NCBI GenBank assembly: GCA_964511405.1
Contig: CAZEFK010000008.1
Coordinates: forward strand, 1 to 59,521
Direction of reading: 5' to 3'
Origin: CAZEFK01 sp964511405
Lineage (GTDB): Bacteria > Pseudomonadota > Alphaproteobacteria > Elsterales > Elsteraceae
DNA length: 59,521 bases
A program made the position numbers and the translations under genes. Below, piece by piece: positions 26,694 through 34,474 of this stretch. The notes below the pieces were generated by a model. That model was not told where the DNA came from and made no database searches. It saw only the letters and a program-made list of their open reading frames with translations. Numbering within the stretch: position 1 is the stretch's first letter; every line of letters begins with the position of its first letter.

Positions 26694-26717
26694 CGGACCG
26701 CGCTTGACTGCGGTCCG
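26694..26717. other. Perfect hairpin between cysA and cysH
   Basis: An 8-bp perfect stem, CGGACCGC and GCGGTCCG, with an 8-base loop (GCTTGACT), lies in the 99-base gap between the transporter genes and cysH, 11 bases before the cysH start codon. There is no T-run after it, so it is not a classical terminator. It may be an mRNA processing or stability element that sets transporter against enzyme expression, or it may affect cysH initiation. Confidence 0.45.
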
Positions 26718-26728
26718 GGATCGGATGA

Positions 26729-27415
26729 ATGCCAATGAGCACGACAGACAAGGCAGCCGGCACGCGCCAGTTGCTGGCGGATATAGTATTGCGGCAATTT
26801 CCAGGCCGTACGGCCGTTGTTTCGTCGTTCGGCGCCGAGTCGGCAGTCCTGCTGCACCTGGTCGCGGCCGTCGATCCCGCCACGCCGGTTCTGGTCCTCG
26901 ACACGGGCAAGCTGTTCGCCGAGACCCTGGCCTATCGCGACGCGCTGGCGGCGCGGCTGGGCCTGACCGATGTCCGCAGCATCGCCCCCGACGCCGCCGC
27001 ACTGGCCACGGCGGACCCCGACGGCCGGTTGTGGGCGCGCGACCCGGATGCCTGCTGCGCCCTGCGCAAGGTCGAGCCCCTGGCGCGCGCACTCGCCCCC
27101 TTCGCCGCCTGGATCAACGGCCGCAAGCGCTTCCACGGCGGCGACCGGTCGGCGCTGCCGGCGATCGAGACCGTCGACGGCCGGACCAAGGTCAACCCCT
27201 TGGCCGATTGGTCGGCCGACGACCTCGACGGCTATTTCGAGGAGCACCGGCTGCCACGCCATCCGTTGTGGCATCTGGGCTACCAGTCGATCGGCTGCGA
27301 ACCCTGCTCTGCCCCGGCGCTGCCCGGCGAAGGCCCGCGGGCCGGCCGCTGGCGCGGCCTGGGCAAGACCGAATGCGGCATCCACAACCGCCCCGCCCCG
27401 ACCCTTACGGCTTAG
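26729..27415 (+). CDS. cysH: Assimilatory adenylyl-sulfate (APS) reductase CysH, [4Fe-4S] type
   Basis: A 228-residue PP-loop reductase. SSFGAESAVLLHLV is the modified PP-loop, VLVLDTGKLFAET a substrate-binding motif and GKTECGIH the C-terminal catalytic Cys motif. Two cysteine pairs, DACCALRK (~113-114) and IGCEPCS, are the ligands of the [4Fe-4S] cluster that distinguishes APS reductases from the PAPS reductases of enteric bacteria, which lack them. It therefore probably reduces APS directly to sulfite. Alternative ATG at 26735. It is followed 12 bases later by cysD. No sulfite reductase gene is in the window. Confidence 0.93.
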   Translation: MPMSTTDKAAGTRQLLADIVLRQFPGRTAVVSSFGAESAVLLHLVAAVDPATPVLVLDTGKLFAETLAYRDALAARLGLTDVRSIAPDAAALATADPDGRLWARDPDACCALRKVEPLARALAPFAAWINGRKRFHGGDRSALPAIETVDGRTKVNPLADWSADDLDGYFEEHRLPRHPLWHLGYQSIGCEPCSAPALPGEGPRAGRWRGLGKTECGIHNRPAPTLTA

Positions 27416-27427
27416 AAATCGCGACCC

Positions 27428-28222
27428 ATGGACGATCTCGACCAGCTCGAAGCCAAGAGCATCTACATCCTGCGCGAAGCCTTCCACCGCATCCCCTCGC
27501 TTGGGCTGCTGTGGTCGCTGGGCAAGGACTCCAACGTTCTGATCCACCTGTCGCGCAAGGCGTTCGTGGGGCGGGTGCCGTTCCCGGTGCTGCACCTGGA
27601 CACCGGCCTGGAGTTTCCCGAGGCCTATGCCTTCCGCGACCGCTATGCCGACGAGTGGGGCATCAGCCTGATCGCCGACCCCTGCCCGCCGCTGGAGGCC
27701 GTGGATCCGACCCTGCCGCCGGCCTCCCGCGTCGCCGCGCGCAAGTCGCTGGGCCTGCAGCAGGCGCTGGAGCGCCACGCGCTCGACGGCTTCGTCGTGG
27801 GCATCCGCCGCGACGAGCAGGCGACCCGGGCCAAGGAGCGGGTGTTCAGCCCGCGCACGGCGTCGGGCGAATGGGCGGTGCGCGACCAGCCGGCCGAGCT
27901 GTGGGACCAGTTCTCGGTGGACCTCAAGCCCGGGACCCATGTCCGGGTGCATCCGCTGCTCGACTGGACCGAGCTCGACGTCTGGCGCTACATCGAGCGC
28001 GAGGGGATCCCGGTGGTGCCGCTGTACTTCGCCCGGGAGGGCAAGCGCTTCCGGTCGCTGGGCGAGATCGGCATCACCTTCCCGGTGCCGAGCCAGGCCG
28101 CCACCATCCGTGACGTGATCGCCGAGCTGGCGGTCACGCGCACGCCCGAGCGCGCCGGCCGGACCATGGACCGCGAGACCGAGGACTCGTTCGAGCGCCT
28201 GCGGGTCGGGGGATATCTCTGA
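27428..28222 (+). CDS. cysD: Sulfate adenylyltransferase subunit 2 CysD
   Basis: A 264-residue ATP sulfurylase catalytic subunit. The PP-loop is SLGKDSNVLIHLSRKAF, and VLHLDTGLEFPE, GIRRDEQATRAKER and HPLLDWTELDVWRYIEREGIPVVPLYFA are the standard CysD motifs. The C-terminus ends with the conserved ERLRVGGYL, the segment that contacts CysN. It is coupled to cysNC by a one-base TGATG overlap. With CysN it forms APS from ATP and sulfate, driven by GTP hydrolysis. Confidence 0.96.
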   Translation: MDDLDQLEAKSIYILREAFHRIPSLGLLWSLGKDSNVLIHLSRKAFVGRVPFPVLHLDTGLEFPEAYAFRDRYADEWGISLIADPCPPLEAVDPTLPPASRVAARKSLGLQQALERHALDGFVVGIRRDEQATRAKERVFSPRTASGEWAVRDQPAELWDQFSVDLKPGTHVRVHPLLDWTELDVWRYIEREGIPVVPLYFAREGKRFRSLGEIGITFPVPSQAATIRDVIAELAVTRTPERAGRTMDRETEDSFERLRVGGYL

Positions 28223-30054
28223 TGCGCGCCTTCCCGATCGTCGTCGCGGGCCATGTCGACCACGGCAAGTCGACCCTGATCGGTCGGCTGCTGCACGACA
28301 CCGACTCGCTGGCCGACGGCCAGCTCGAGCAGATCCAGGCCGCCTCCAAGGGCCGCAGCGACGCCCTGGAATGGTCGTTCCTGCTGGATGCGCTGTCGGT
28401 CGAGCGCGACCTGGGCATCACCCTGGACATCAGCCAGATCTGGTTCCGCACCCGGCAACGCCGCTACGTCATCATCGACGCCCCCGGCCACCGCGAGTTC
28501 CTGCGCAACATGATCTCGGGCGCGGCCAGCGCCGACGCCGCGCTGCTGGTGGTCGACGTCACCGAGGGCGTGTCCGAGCAGACCCGGCGCCATGCCTTCC
28601 TGCTGCAGCTGCTGGGCATCCGGCAGGTGGCCGTGGTGGTCAACAAGCTCGACAAGGTCGGCTTCGACGCCGGCCGCTTCGCCGCGGTCCGCGACGCCGT
28701 CGCCGCCTATCTGGCGGCCATCGGCATCGCCGCCGTGGCGATCATCCCCGCCTCGGCGCGCCATGGCGACATGATCGCCGGCCGCGGCCACGCCATGGCC
28801 TGGTATGACGGTCCGACCGTGGTCGAGGCCCTGGACGGCTTCGCCGCGTCGGGCGCCCGCCAGGACGCGGCCCTGCGCCTGCCGGTGCAGGACGTCTACC
28901 GCTTCGACGAGCGCCGGATCCTGGTCGGCCGGCTGGAGACCGGGCGGCTCAAGGTCGGCGACACCGTGCTGGTGCATCCGAGCGGCCGCACCGCCCGCAT
29001 CGCCAGTTTCGAAACCTGGAACGGCGTGCCCAAGATCGCCGCCCAGGCCGGCGAGAGCGTGGCCGTGACCCTGGAAGGCCCGGCCTTTGTCGAGCGCGGC
29101 GCCCTGCTCGCGGCCCCGGGCGATACGGCGCCGGTCCCCGGCGACCGCCTGGCGGTCCGGCTGTTCTGGTTCGGCGCCGAGCCGCTGCAGCCGGGCCGCC
29201 GGCTGACCCTGCGCGTCGGTCCGATGGAGCAGGCTGTTACGGTAGCGGCGATCGAGCGCGTGGTCGACGTGCAGGATCTGTCGGACGGCGCCGGCATGGC
29301 GGTCGAACGCGACGGCGTCGCCGACGTCGTGCTGATCGCGGCGGCCCCCATGGCGCTCGACCGGCTGGCCGACAATCCGGCGACCGGGCGCGGGGTGCTG
29401 GCCGACGGCAACCGGGTGATCGCCGGCTGCGTGGTCACTGGCGTCGCCCGCGCCGACCAGGCCGCCAGCCTGGTGCCGCCGACTGAAGCGGTGACGCTGG
29501 ACCAGCGGGCGCGCCGGCAGGGGCACCGGGGCGGCGTGGTGTGGCTGACCGGCCTGTCGGGCGCGGGCAAGTCGACCCTGGCCATGGCCGCCCACGAGCG
29601 GCTGTTCGCAGCCGGCCTGCAGGCCCATGTCCTGGATGCCGACCACATCCGCCAGGGCCTGTGCCGCGACCTCGGCTTCTCGCCCGAGGATCGCGCCGAA
29701 AACGTGCGGCGGGTGGCCGAAGTGGCCAAGCTGTTCGCCGAGGCCGGGCTGGTCGCGCTTGTGGCGATCATCGCACCGCGGGCGGCCGACCGGCAGGTCG
29801 CGCGCCAGATCGTCGGCGACGGCTTCCTGGAGGTGCATGTCGACGCCGACCTCGCCACCTGCCAGGCCCGCGATCCCAAGCAGCACTATGCCCGTGCCGC
29901 CGCCGGCGAGCTGCGCCAGTTCACCGGCGTCTCGGCGCCCTACGAGCCGCCGGCCGAGCCGGACCTGCGGATCGACACGGCCGCCGCCAGCATCGATGCC
30001 GCCGCCAGCAGCCTGGTCGCGGCGATCCGGGCGCGCTTCGCGGACCCGGGATAG
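28222..30054 (+). CDS. cysNC: Bifunctional sulfate adenylyltransferase subunit 1 / adenylylsulfate kinase (CysN-CysC fusion)
   Basis: A 610-residue NodQ-type fusion. Residues 1-~425 are the EF-Tu-like GTPase CysN: G1 GHVDHGKST (10-18), G3 DAPGH (86-90), G4 NKLD (141-144), then two beta barrels. Residues ~437-610 are APS kinase CysC: Walker A GLSGAGKST (444-452), LDADHIRQGLCRDLGFS, RAENVRRVAEVAKLF and the lid YARAAAGELRQFTGVSAPYE. Where E. coli CysC has the phosphorylatable Ser in FISP, this protein has Ala (IIAP, ~515-518). Since CysH looks like an APS reductase, the kinase domain is not needed to make sulfide and may supply PAPS for sulfation. Confidence 0.95.
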   Translation: MRAFPIVVAGHVDHGKSTLIGRLLHDTDSLADGQLEQIQAASKGRSDALEWSFLLDALSVERDLGITLDISQIWFRTRQRRYVIIDAPGHREFLRNMISGAASADAALLVVDVTEGVSEQTRRHAFLLQLLGIRQVAVVVNKLDKVGFDAGRFAAVRDAVAAYLAAIGIAAVAIIPASARHGDMIAGRGHAMAWYDGPTVVEALDGFAASGARQDAALRLPVQDVYRFDERRILVGRLETGRLKVGDTVLVHPSGRTARIASFETWNGVPKIAAQAGESVAVTLEGPAFVERGALLAAPGDTAPVPGDRLAVRLFWFGAEPLQPGRRLTLRVGPMEQAVTVAAIERVVDVQDLSDGAGMAVERDGVADVVLIAAAPMALDRLADNPATGRGVLADGNRVIAGCVVTGVARADQAASLVPPTEAVTLDQRARRQGHRGGVVWLTGLSGAGKSTLAMAAHERLFAAGLQAHVLDADHIRQGLCRDLGFSPEDRAENVRRVAEVAKLFAEAGLVALVAIIAPRAADRQVARQIVGDGFLEVHVDADLATCQARDPKQHYARAAAGELRQFTGVSAPYEPPAEPDLRIDTAAASIDAAASSLVAAIRARFADPG

Positions 30055-30167
30055 GCGGCGGGCACGCCTGTCCGGAATAAACACCGGCGGGGAGGCCACC
30101 GTTCGCAAAAGCGCGAACTTCGGGCCGCGAAGCTGGACCTCCCTAGCTGGTTAAAACCGACCTCCGG

Positions 30168-31475
30168 TCAGATCGTCTCGACACGAATACCAGCGTTGTA
30201 CGCCTGCTTTGCAACAACATCCGGCATTACACGTCGTTGCCTTGCGATTTCATGCAATTGATCACGCCGCAACGCCCCGCGGTTTGCAGAGATGCTCTTT
30301 AGATGGGCCTGTGGAATCAAGATTTCTGCGGCGAATGACCGACTGGCCTGTTGATCCCGCGTAACCGCGTTGGTCACCAATCTACGAGAGTTGGCCTCGG
30401 ATACCCATCCCAAATATGCTGCGCGACTTGCACTAAACCGGCGATGAGGTTCATCCGCCTGCAGCAAGGCTATCTTCGCGGTATCGCCCTCGCGGTCAAT
30501 TGCTCCGGTGAACGGCAGTATTCGGTGATTGGCGACTTGCTCCGGCGTAGAGGGATCTATTCCGAGTGCGTCGAACAATCGGTCTGCTCCTCGGGGGTCC
30601 TTGATCTCGATTCCCAGAGCCTCGCGAACGCTTCGCGCCGCCTGCATTCCCCGGCGCCAGCTCGGAGCACCAAAATTCTCAGGTGGGAGCTTCGCGCTGA
30701 GCAAGGCTCCCAATTTCGACCGCGCGGCACCGTCAAGGGCGGCAGCCATTTGCTCAGTGACTGGGACCGCATCCGAGACCTCCTCTGGCGACGCAGCCAG
30801 GCAGAAATCACGCATAGCCCGCTTACCTAGCATCCCATAGATCGTTTCGATTGCGGAGATCAATTCATCTGTTGCTTCCATGGGCACAATACCCAGCGAC
30901 CCAAGAAGCTCGCAGAAGAGACGTTCCTCCGGGGAAAGGGCCGTAATCGCTTCCCAAGCCCTGGAGAGCGGAGAACTGCCTATGCCGCAAGCCTTGAGAC
31001 GATCAACGGTGTTCGAAACGAACTCCGCAATCACTCGCTCCACGTCGTCGTGCGACGCGTCAGCAAACGCTTCTGCAGTAAATTTTATCTTCGCATAGGG
31101 AGCGACCCGCGGCATGCAGTCCAAGTGTATTGACCGGCCAACAGGGACGATGGACAGCGAGGGCAGAGGAAAACCATGCTGCGCAGCTACTATTGAGTGC
31201 CGGGTGATGTAGCCAGCGTCATAAGCACTCTCATCCTTGCGAGGTTCGAAAAGAAGAACCCACCAGTTTTCCGCCAGCCACTCAGCAAGATAATACACAG
31301 GGATTTCAAGAGATTGCGCCGCCCTTCCTGCCAACGGTCGCGCGCCAATGATTTTATGTTCTGTTATGTCTTTTCGATCCACAACAATTTGCAATTGGGC
31401 CAACGTTGCCGCAGCCTCATCTTGGCCGTCTGCCGCCGCCTCCCGCCACTTGCATTTGATCGCGAATACGCTCAT
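30168..31475 (-). CDS. Degenerate ImmA/IrrE-like protein lacking the HExxH motif, AT-richer unit
   Basis: A 435-residue protein. The C-terminal part resembles ImmA/IrrE metallopeptidases: a stretch where RF-x-x-AHE-x-GH would lie reads RRFSASRAAYLGWV (345-358), so both His and the Glu are gone; then QASRSFAAEILIP (~376-388) matches the usual QANRFAAELLMP, followed by a helical HTH-like tail. Residues ~50-125 (YLAEWLAENWWVLLFEPR, RHSIVAAQHGFPLP) form a separate conserved-looking domain I cannot name. GC is about 53% in a hand-counted line (30241-30300) against ~70% around it, which suggests transfer. It overlaps the upstream small gene by ATGA. It is probably a non-enzymatic sensor or regulator; function unknown. 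Confidence 0.7.
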   Translation of the reverse strand: MSVFAIKCKWREAAADGQDEAAATLAQLQIVVDRKDITEHKIIGARPLAGRAAQSLEIPVYYLAEWLAENWWVLLFEPRKDESAYDAGYITRHSIVAAQHGFPLPSLSIVPVGRSIHLDCMPRVAPYAKIKFTAEAFADASHDDVERVIAEFVSNTVDRLKACGIGSSPLSRAWEAITALSPEERLFCELLGSLGIVPMEATDELISAIETIYGMLGKRAMRDFCLAASPEEVSDAVPVTEQMAAALDGAARSKLGALLSAKLPPENFGAPSWRRGMQAARSVREALGIEIKDPRGADRLFDALGIDPSTPEQVANHRILPFTGAIDREGDTAKIALLQADEPHRRFSASRAAYLGWVSEANSRRLVTNAVTRDQQASRSFAAEILIPQAHLKSISANRGALRRDQLHEIARQRRVMPDVVAKQAYNAGIRVETI

Positions 31476-31834
31476 AGCCTCAATCCACGAGGAACCTGGA
31501 TTTCCTCAATGGGATAGGCATGAAACGACCCCGGCGGCCCTCGGGTATGGCGCGCTTCGTAAATGGTATCTCCGTCCTTGTGCCACACGTGACGAGGGTA
31601 TCCGTCTTCCCATAGGTCCGATACATGACCGCGGGATATCGCGTCCCGCAGTGCACCCGTTGCCTCGTCGTCGCTCCATCGCCTGGGACAAATCGATGCC
31701 GGCTTAGCGCGGGCCTTCACCCGTCCGTTGGCATTCGGGCAATGATAGTCGCTCGGCCTATACACGGCGGACGCGCTGGCTCGCTCAAGCCGTTCGACAT
31801 CGGGCTGTCGATCATGGCGCTTGACCTTCCCCAT
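31472..31834 (-). CDS. Hypothetical 120-residue protein, first gene of AT-richer pair
   Basis: The start chosen is the ATG at 31834 (MGKVKRHDRQ), with GGAGA about 11 bases upstream; a GTG at 31873 would add 13 residues. The first half is basic and looks disordered. The second half (RWSDDEATGALRDAI, then DGYPRHVWHKDGDTIYEARH and FHAYPIEE) looks like a small beta-rich fold with many aromatic and His residues. It overlaps the ImmA/IrrE-like gene by 4 bases, so the two are surely coexpressed. I do not recognise the family. A toxin- or effector-like role paired with the larger protein is possible but unproven. Confidence 0.6.
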   Translation of the reverse strand: MGKVKRHDRQPDVERLERASASAVYRPSDYHCPNANGRVKARAKPASICPRRWSDDEATGALRDAISRGHVSDLWEDGYPRHVWHKDGDTIYEARHTRGPPGSFHAYPIEEIQVPRGLRL

Positions 31835-31942
31835 GCGCACAGCCGTCTCCGGAGAGGGTCGTTTAAGAGTCACGTTGCCGCCCGAGCGCTCGCAAGCGGC
31901 TCACTCTGACAGAATCGGTCCTCCATCACCAGAAGGTGCTCG

Positions 31943-32236
31943 TCACGCCGCGCGCGGCCGGCCCTTGCCGCGCACCTCGGCCTCCTCGACCTCGGCGGCG
32001 GCGATCGCGCGGTCGAGGGCGGCGCGGAGCGCCTTGGCCGCCTCCAGGGTCAGCTCGACCGCGGCCCGCGCCCCCGGATCGAGGGCCGTGTTGATGAAGT
32101 CGAGGGTAATGACGTCGCCCAGCGGCGCGTGGCGGGCGTGGTCATAGGCGACCACCGCCTGCCGCACCGGGAACCAGCCGTCGCCGCGCTTGGCCATGCC
32201 GTCGGCGGCGGCGATCTCGACGATCGACGTGCACAT
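31943..32236 (-). CDS. Small conserved protein resembling DUF6295
   Basis: A 97-residue soluble protein with a very strong ribosome-binding site (GGAGGGG) before ATG 32236. The start MCTSIVEIAA, then DGWFPVRQAVVAYDHARHAP and LDFINTALDPGARAAVELT, resemble what I remember of the DUF6295 family; the C-terminus is a charged helix ending in basic residues. It lies 11 bases after the dienelactone hydrolase stop and is likely the last gene of the YafY-controlled unit. Function unknown. Confidence 0.7.
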   Translation of the reverse strand: MCTSIVEIAAADGMAKRGDGWFPVRQAVVAYDHARHAPLGDVITLDFINTALDPGARAAVELTLEAAKALRAALDRAIAAAEVEEAEVRGKGRPRAA

Positions 32237-32247
32237 GACGACCCCTC

Positions 32248-32997
32248 CTATGCCGCCAGGTGCTTGGCGAAGAACGCGAACACCTTGCTCCAGCCGTCCA
32301 TGGCCTGCTCGGGCCGGTAGAGCGGCCGGTGCCAGTAGAAGAAGCCATGGCCGGCGCCGTCATAGCGGTGGAACTCGTAAGCCTTGCCGTGCGCCTTCAG
32401 CGCCGCCTCGTGCTGGTTGACCTGCTCGGGGCTGGGCGCCCGGTCGTCGTTGCCGAACAGGCCGAGCAGCGGGCAGCACAGGCTGGCGGTCATGTCGATC
32501 GGTGCGACCGGCGTCTTGGCGTTGAGCTCGTCCGGGCCCATCACCACGCGGCCGCCCCACAGGTCGACGCAAGCGTCGACATCGGTGCGCCGGCAGGCAT
32601 AGATGAGCGCATGGCGGCCGCCCGAGCAGGAGCCGAACAGCCCGACCTTGCCGTTATGGCCGGGCTGCGCCCGCAGCCACTGCACCGCCGCCGCGGTGTC
32701 GCCGACCATCTGGGCATCGGGGATGCCGCCTTCGGCGCGGACCTTGGCAGCCACATCGTCCGGGTTGCCCGGGCCGGCGCGCTCGTAGAGGTTGGCGCAG
32801 ATCGCCAGGTAGCCATGATGGGCGAACCGGCGCGTGGTCTCGATGTAGAGCTCGCTCCAGCCGGGCATGTGATGCACCAGCACGACCCCGGGGAACGGCC
32901 CGGGGCCGGACGGTTTGGCCACATAGGCGCTGATCGGGGTCCCCTGGTCGCCCGTAAGGGTCACGATCTCGCAGGTCATGCCTCGGTAGAACGACAT
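32248..32997 (-). CDS. Dienelactone hydrolase family protein
   Basis: A 249-residue alpha/beta hydrolase starting at ATG 32997 after the ribosome-binding site GGAAGGAG. Nucleophile Cys lies in GSCSGG (a Cys elbow is typical of dienelactone hydrolases), the acid is in GNDDRAPS and the base in DGAGHGFFY. FPGVVLVHHMPGWSE is the family's oxyanion region. There is no signal peptide, so it is cytoplasmic. Members open lactone rings in halo-aromatic breakdown, but many have other ester or lactone substrates. Its neighbours, a GST and a small DUF protein under a YafY regulator, suggest a detoxification unit. Confidence 0.88.
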   Translation of the reverse strand: MSFYRGMTCEIVTLTGDQGTPISAYVAKPSGPGPFPGVVLVHHMPGWSELYIETTRRFAHHGYLAICANLYERAGPGNPDDVAAKVRAEGGIPDAQMVGDTAAAVQWLRAQPGHNGKVGLFGSCSGGRHALIYACRRTDVDACVDLWGGRVVMGPDELNAKTPVAPIDMTASLCCPLLGLFGNDDRAPSPEQVNQHEAALKAHGKAYEFHRYDGAGHGFFYWHRPLYRPEQAMDGWSKVFAFFAKHLAA

Positions 32998-33070
32998 CGG
33001 CCTCTCCTTCCTGTGCGTCGGCCCTGATGGGACGGCGCATGATGGCAGAGTCCTGCGACGATCGTATGGG

Positions 33071-33685
33071 TCACGCCGGACGCTGGACTCCCGATGCGCC
33101 ATCCCGCTCGACGGCCCGCAGCGCAGCCGGCCGCGCATTGCAGCGGGCGACATAGGCGTCGATGGCGGCGCTGGCGGGATAGGCCTGCCGGCCGAAGGCG
33201 AGCGCGCTGGCGAGCACCAGGTCGACGCTGGAGAACCGCTCGCCCAGCACGTAGGGACTGGCGGCCGCCAGGGCGGCGTCGAGCCGCCGGATGACCGCCG
33301 CATGGCCGCGCTGCCGGACCGGCGACCCGGCGCCATCACCGGTCAGGCTCGCCATCAGGTCCGGCTCCATTTCCGCCGCATACCAAGCGAGCCAGGTCAG
33401 ATAGGTGCCGCGGCCCGGATCGCCGACCGCCGGGCCGAGTCCGGCAGCCGGGAACGCGTCGGTCAGGTACAGCACGATCGCGATCGACTCGGCCACGACG
33501 ACGCCGTCATGGACGATGGCCGGAACCCGCTTGTCGGGATGGGGGTTGGCCGGATCGGGCTCGCCCGCCCCGGTCATCGGCCGGAAAATGGACACCGGCC
33601 GGATCTCGTAGGGCGCACCCAGCTCCTCCAGCAGCCAGATCATGCGGGACGAGCGGGACTGGGGGGCGTGATAGAGCGTGATCAT
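33071..33685 (-). CDS. Glutathione S-transferase family protein
   Basis: A 204-residue GST from ATG 33685, with a clear ribosome-binding site (AAGGAGA). N-terminal thioredoxin fold: YHAPQSRSSRMIWLLEELG with an active-site Ser (Ser10, Ser12 or Ser13), KRVPAIVHDG with the cis-Pro, and VAESIAIVLYLTD with the Glu-Ser pair. The C-terminal domain has FSSVDLVLASAL. It is divergent from the YafY-type regulator, with a perfect palindrome in between, so it is probably the first gene of that regulator's target unit. Confidence 0.9.
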   Translation of the reverse strand: MITLYHAPQSRSSRMIWLLEELGAPYEIRPVSIFRPMTGAGEPDPANPHPDKRVPAIVHDGVVVAESIAIVLYLTDAFPAAGLGPAVGDPGRGTYLTWLAWYAAEMEPDLMASLTGDGAGSPVRQRGHAAVIRRLDAALAAASPYVLGERFSSVDLVLASALAFGRQAYPASAAIDAYVARCNARPAALRAVERDGASGVQRPA

Positions 33686-33725
33686 GGATCGATCTCCTTG
33701 CGAACCCGCGCGTTGTAGCCAGCCG

Positions 33726-33749
33726 CTGCTGCCAGCATACTGGCAGCAG
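33726..33749. promoter_or_regulatory. Perfect inverted repeat, probable YafY/WYL operator
   Basis: Two perfect 10-base arms, CTGCTGCCAG and CTGGCAGCAG, are separated by CATA. The site lies between the divergent GST and YafY genes, and its right arm runs into the YafY ribosome-binding site, ending 8 bases before the start codon. A bound regulator would block its own translation start region and could act on the GST promoter. Confidence 0.7.
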
Positions 33750-33757
33750 GAGACGCC

Positions 33758-34459
33758 ATGCGCCGCGCCGACCGGCTGTTCCAGATCATTCAGATCCTGC
33801 GGCGGTCCACCCGGCCGGTCACCGGCCGGATGCTGGCCGACGAATTGGAAGTCTCGACGCGCTCGGTCTATCGCGACATCGCCGATCTGATCGGGCAGCG
33901 GGTTCCGATCCGCGGCGAGGCCGGGCTGGGCTATGTGCTGGACGCCGCCTTCGACATGCCGCCGCTGATGCTGACGCCGGACGAGATCGAGGCCGCGGTG
34001 CTGGGCGCCCAGTGGGTCGCGGGCCGCGGCGACCCGGTGCTGGCCGGCGCCGCGCGCGACCTGATCGCCAAGATCGCCGCCGTGATACCGGACCGGCTGC
34101 GGCCGTTCATCGCCGATCCGACCATCGGGGCGCCGCCCGGCCGGCCGGTTGCGCCCGACGGCCTCGACATCGCCCGGACGCGCCTGTGGATCCGCAACGG
34201 GCGCAAGATCCAGATCCAGTACCGGGACGAACAGGCGCAGGCCAGCCAGCGCATCATCTGGCCTGTTGTGGTCGGCTATGCCGACGCCGTGCGCCTGCTG
34301 GCGGCCTGGTGCGAGCTGCGCCAAGGGTTCCGGACATTCCGGACCGACCGCATCGTCGCGGCCGAGTTCCTGGACGACCCGATCGGCACCCGGCCCGCCG
34401 ACCTTCGCAGCCGGTGGAAGCGCTACATGGAGGCCGAGCGCGGGCTGCGGTTCGCGTAG
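33758..34459 (+). CDS. YafY family (HTH_11 + WYL) transcriptional regulator
   Basis: A 233-residue regulator. Residues 1-60 are a DeoR-like HTH_11 domain (RRADRLFQIIQILRRS, MLADELEVSTRSVYRDIADL). Residues ~130-225 are a WYL ligand-sensing domain; the canonical Trp-Tyr-Leu triplet reads WPVVVGYAD here, followed by AAWCELRQGFRTFRTDRI, the usual WYL C-terminal motif. Such proteins commonly autoregulate and control a divergent neighbour, here the GST. The effector is unknown. Confidence 0.92.
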   Translation: MRRADRLFQIIQILRRSTRPVTGRMLADELEVSTRSVYRDIADLIGQRVPIRGEAGLGYVLDAAFDMPPLMLTPDEIEAAVLGAQWVAGRGDPVLAGAARDLIAKIAAVIPDRLRPFIADPTIGAPPGRPVAPDGLDIARTRLWIRNGRKIQIQYRDEQAQASQRIIWPVVVGYADAVRLLAAWCELRQGFRTFRTDRIVAAEFLDDPIGTRPADLRSRWKRYMEAERGLRFA

Positions 34460-34474
34460 CGGCACACCGCAAGA

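Noticed and set aside
30101..30118. A 6-bp hairpin (GTTCGC and GCGAAC) after cysNC
   Set aside because: It is short and lacks a T-run, so I do not call it a terminator.
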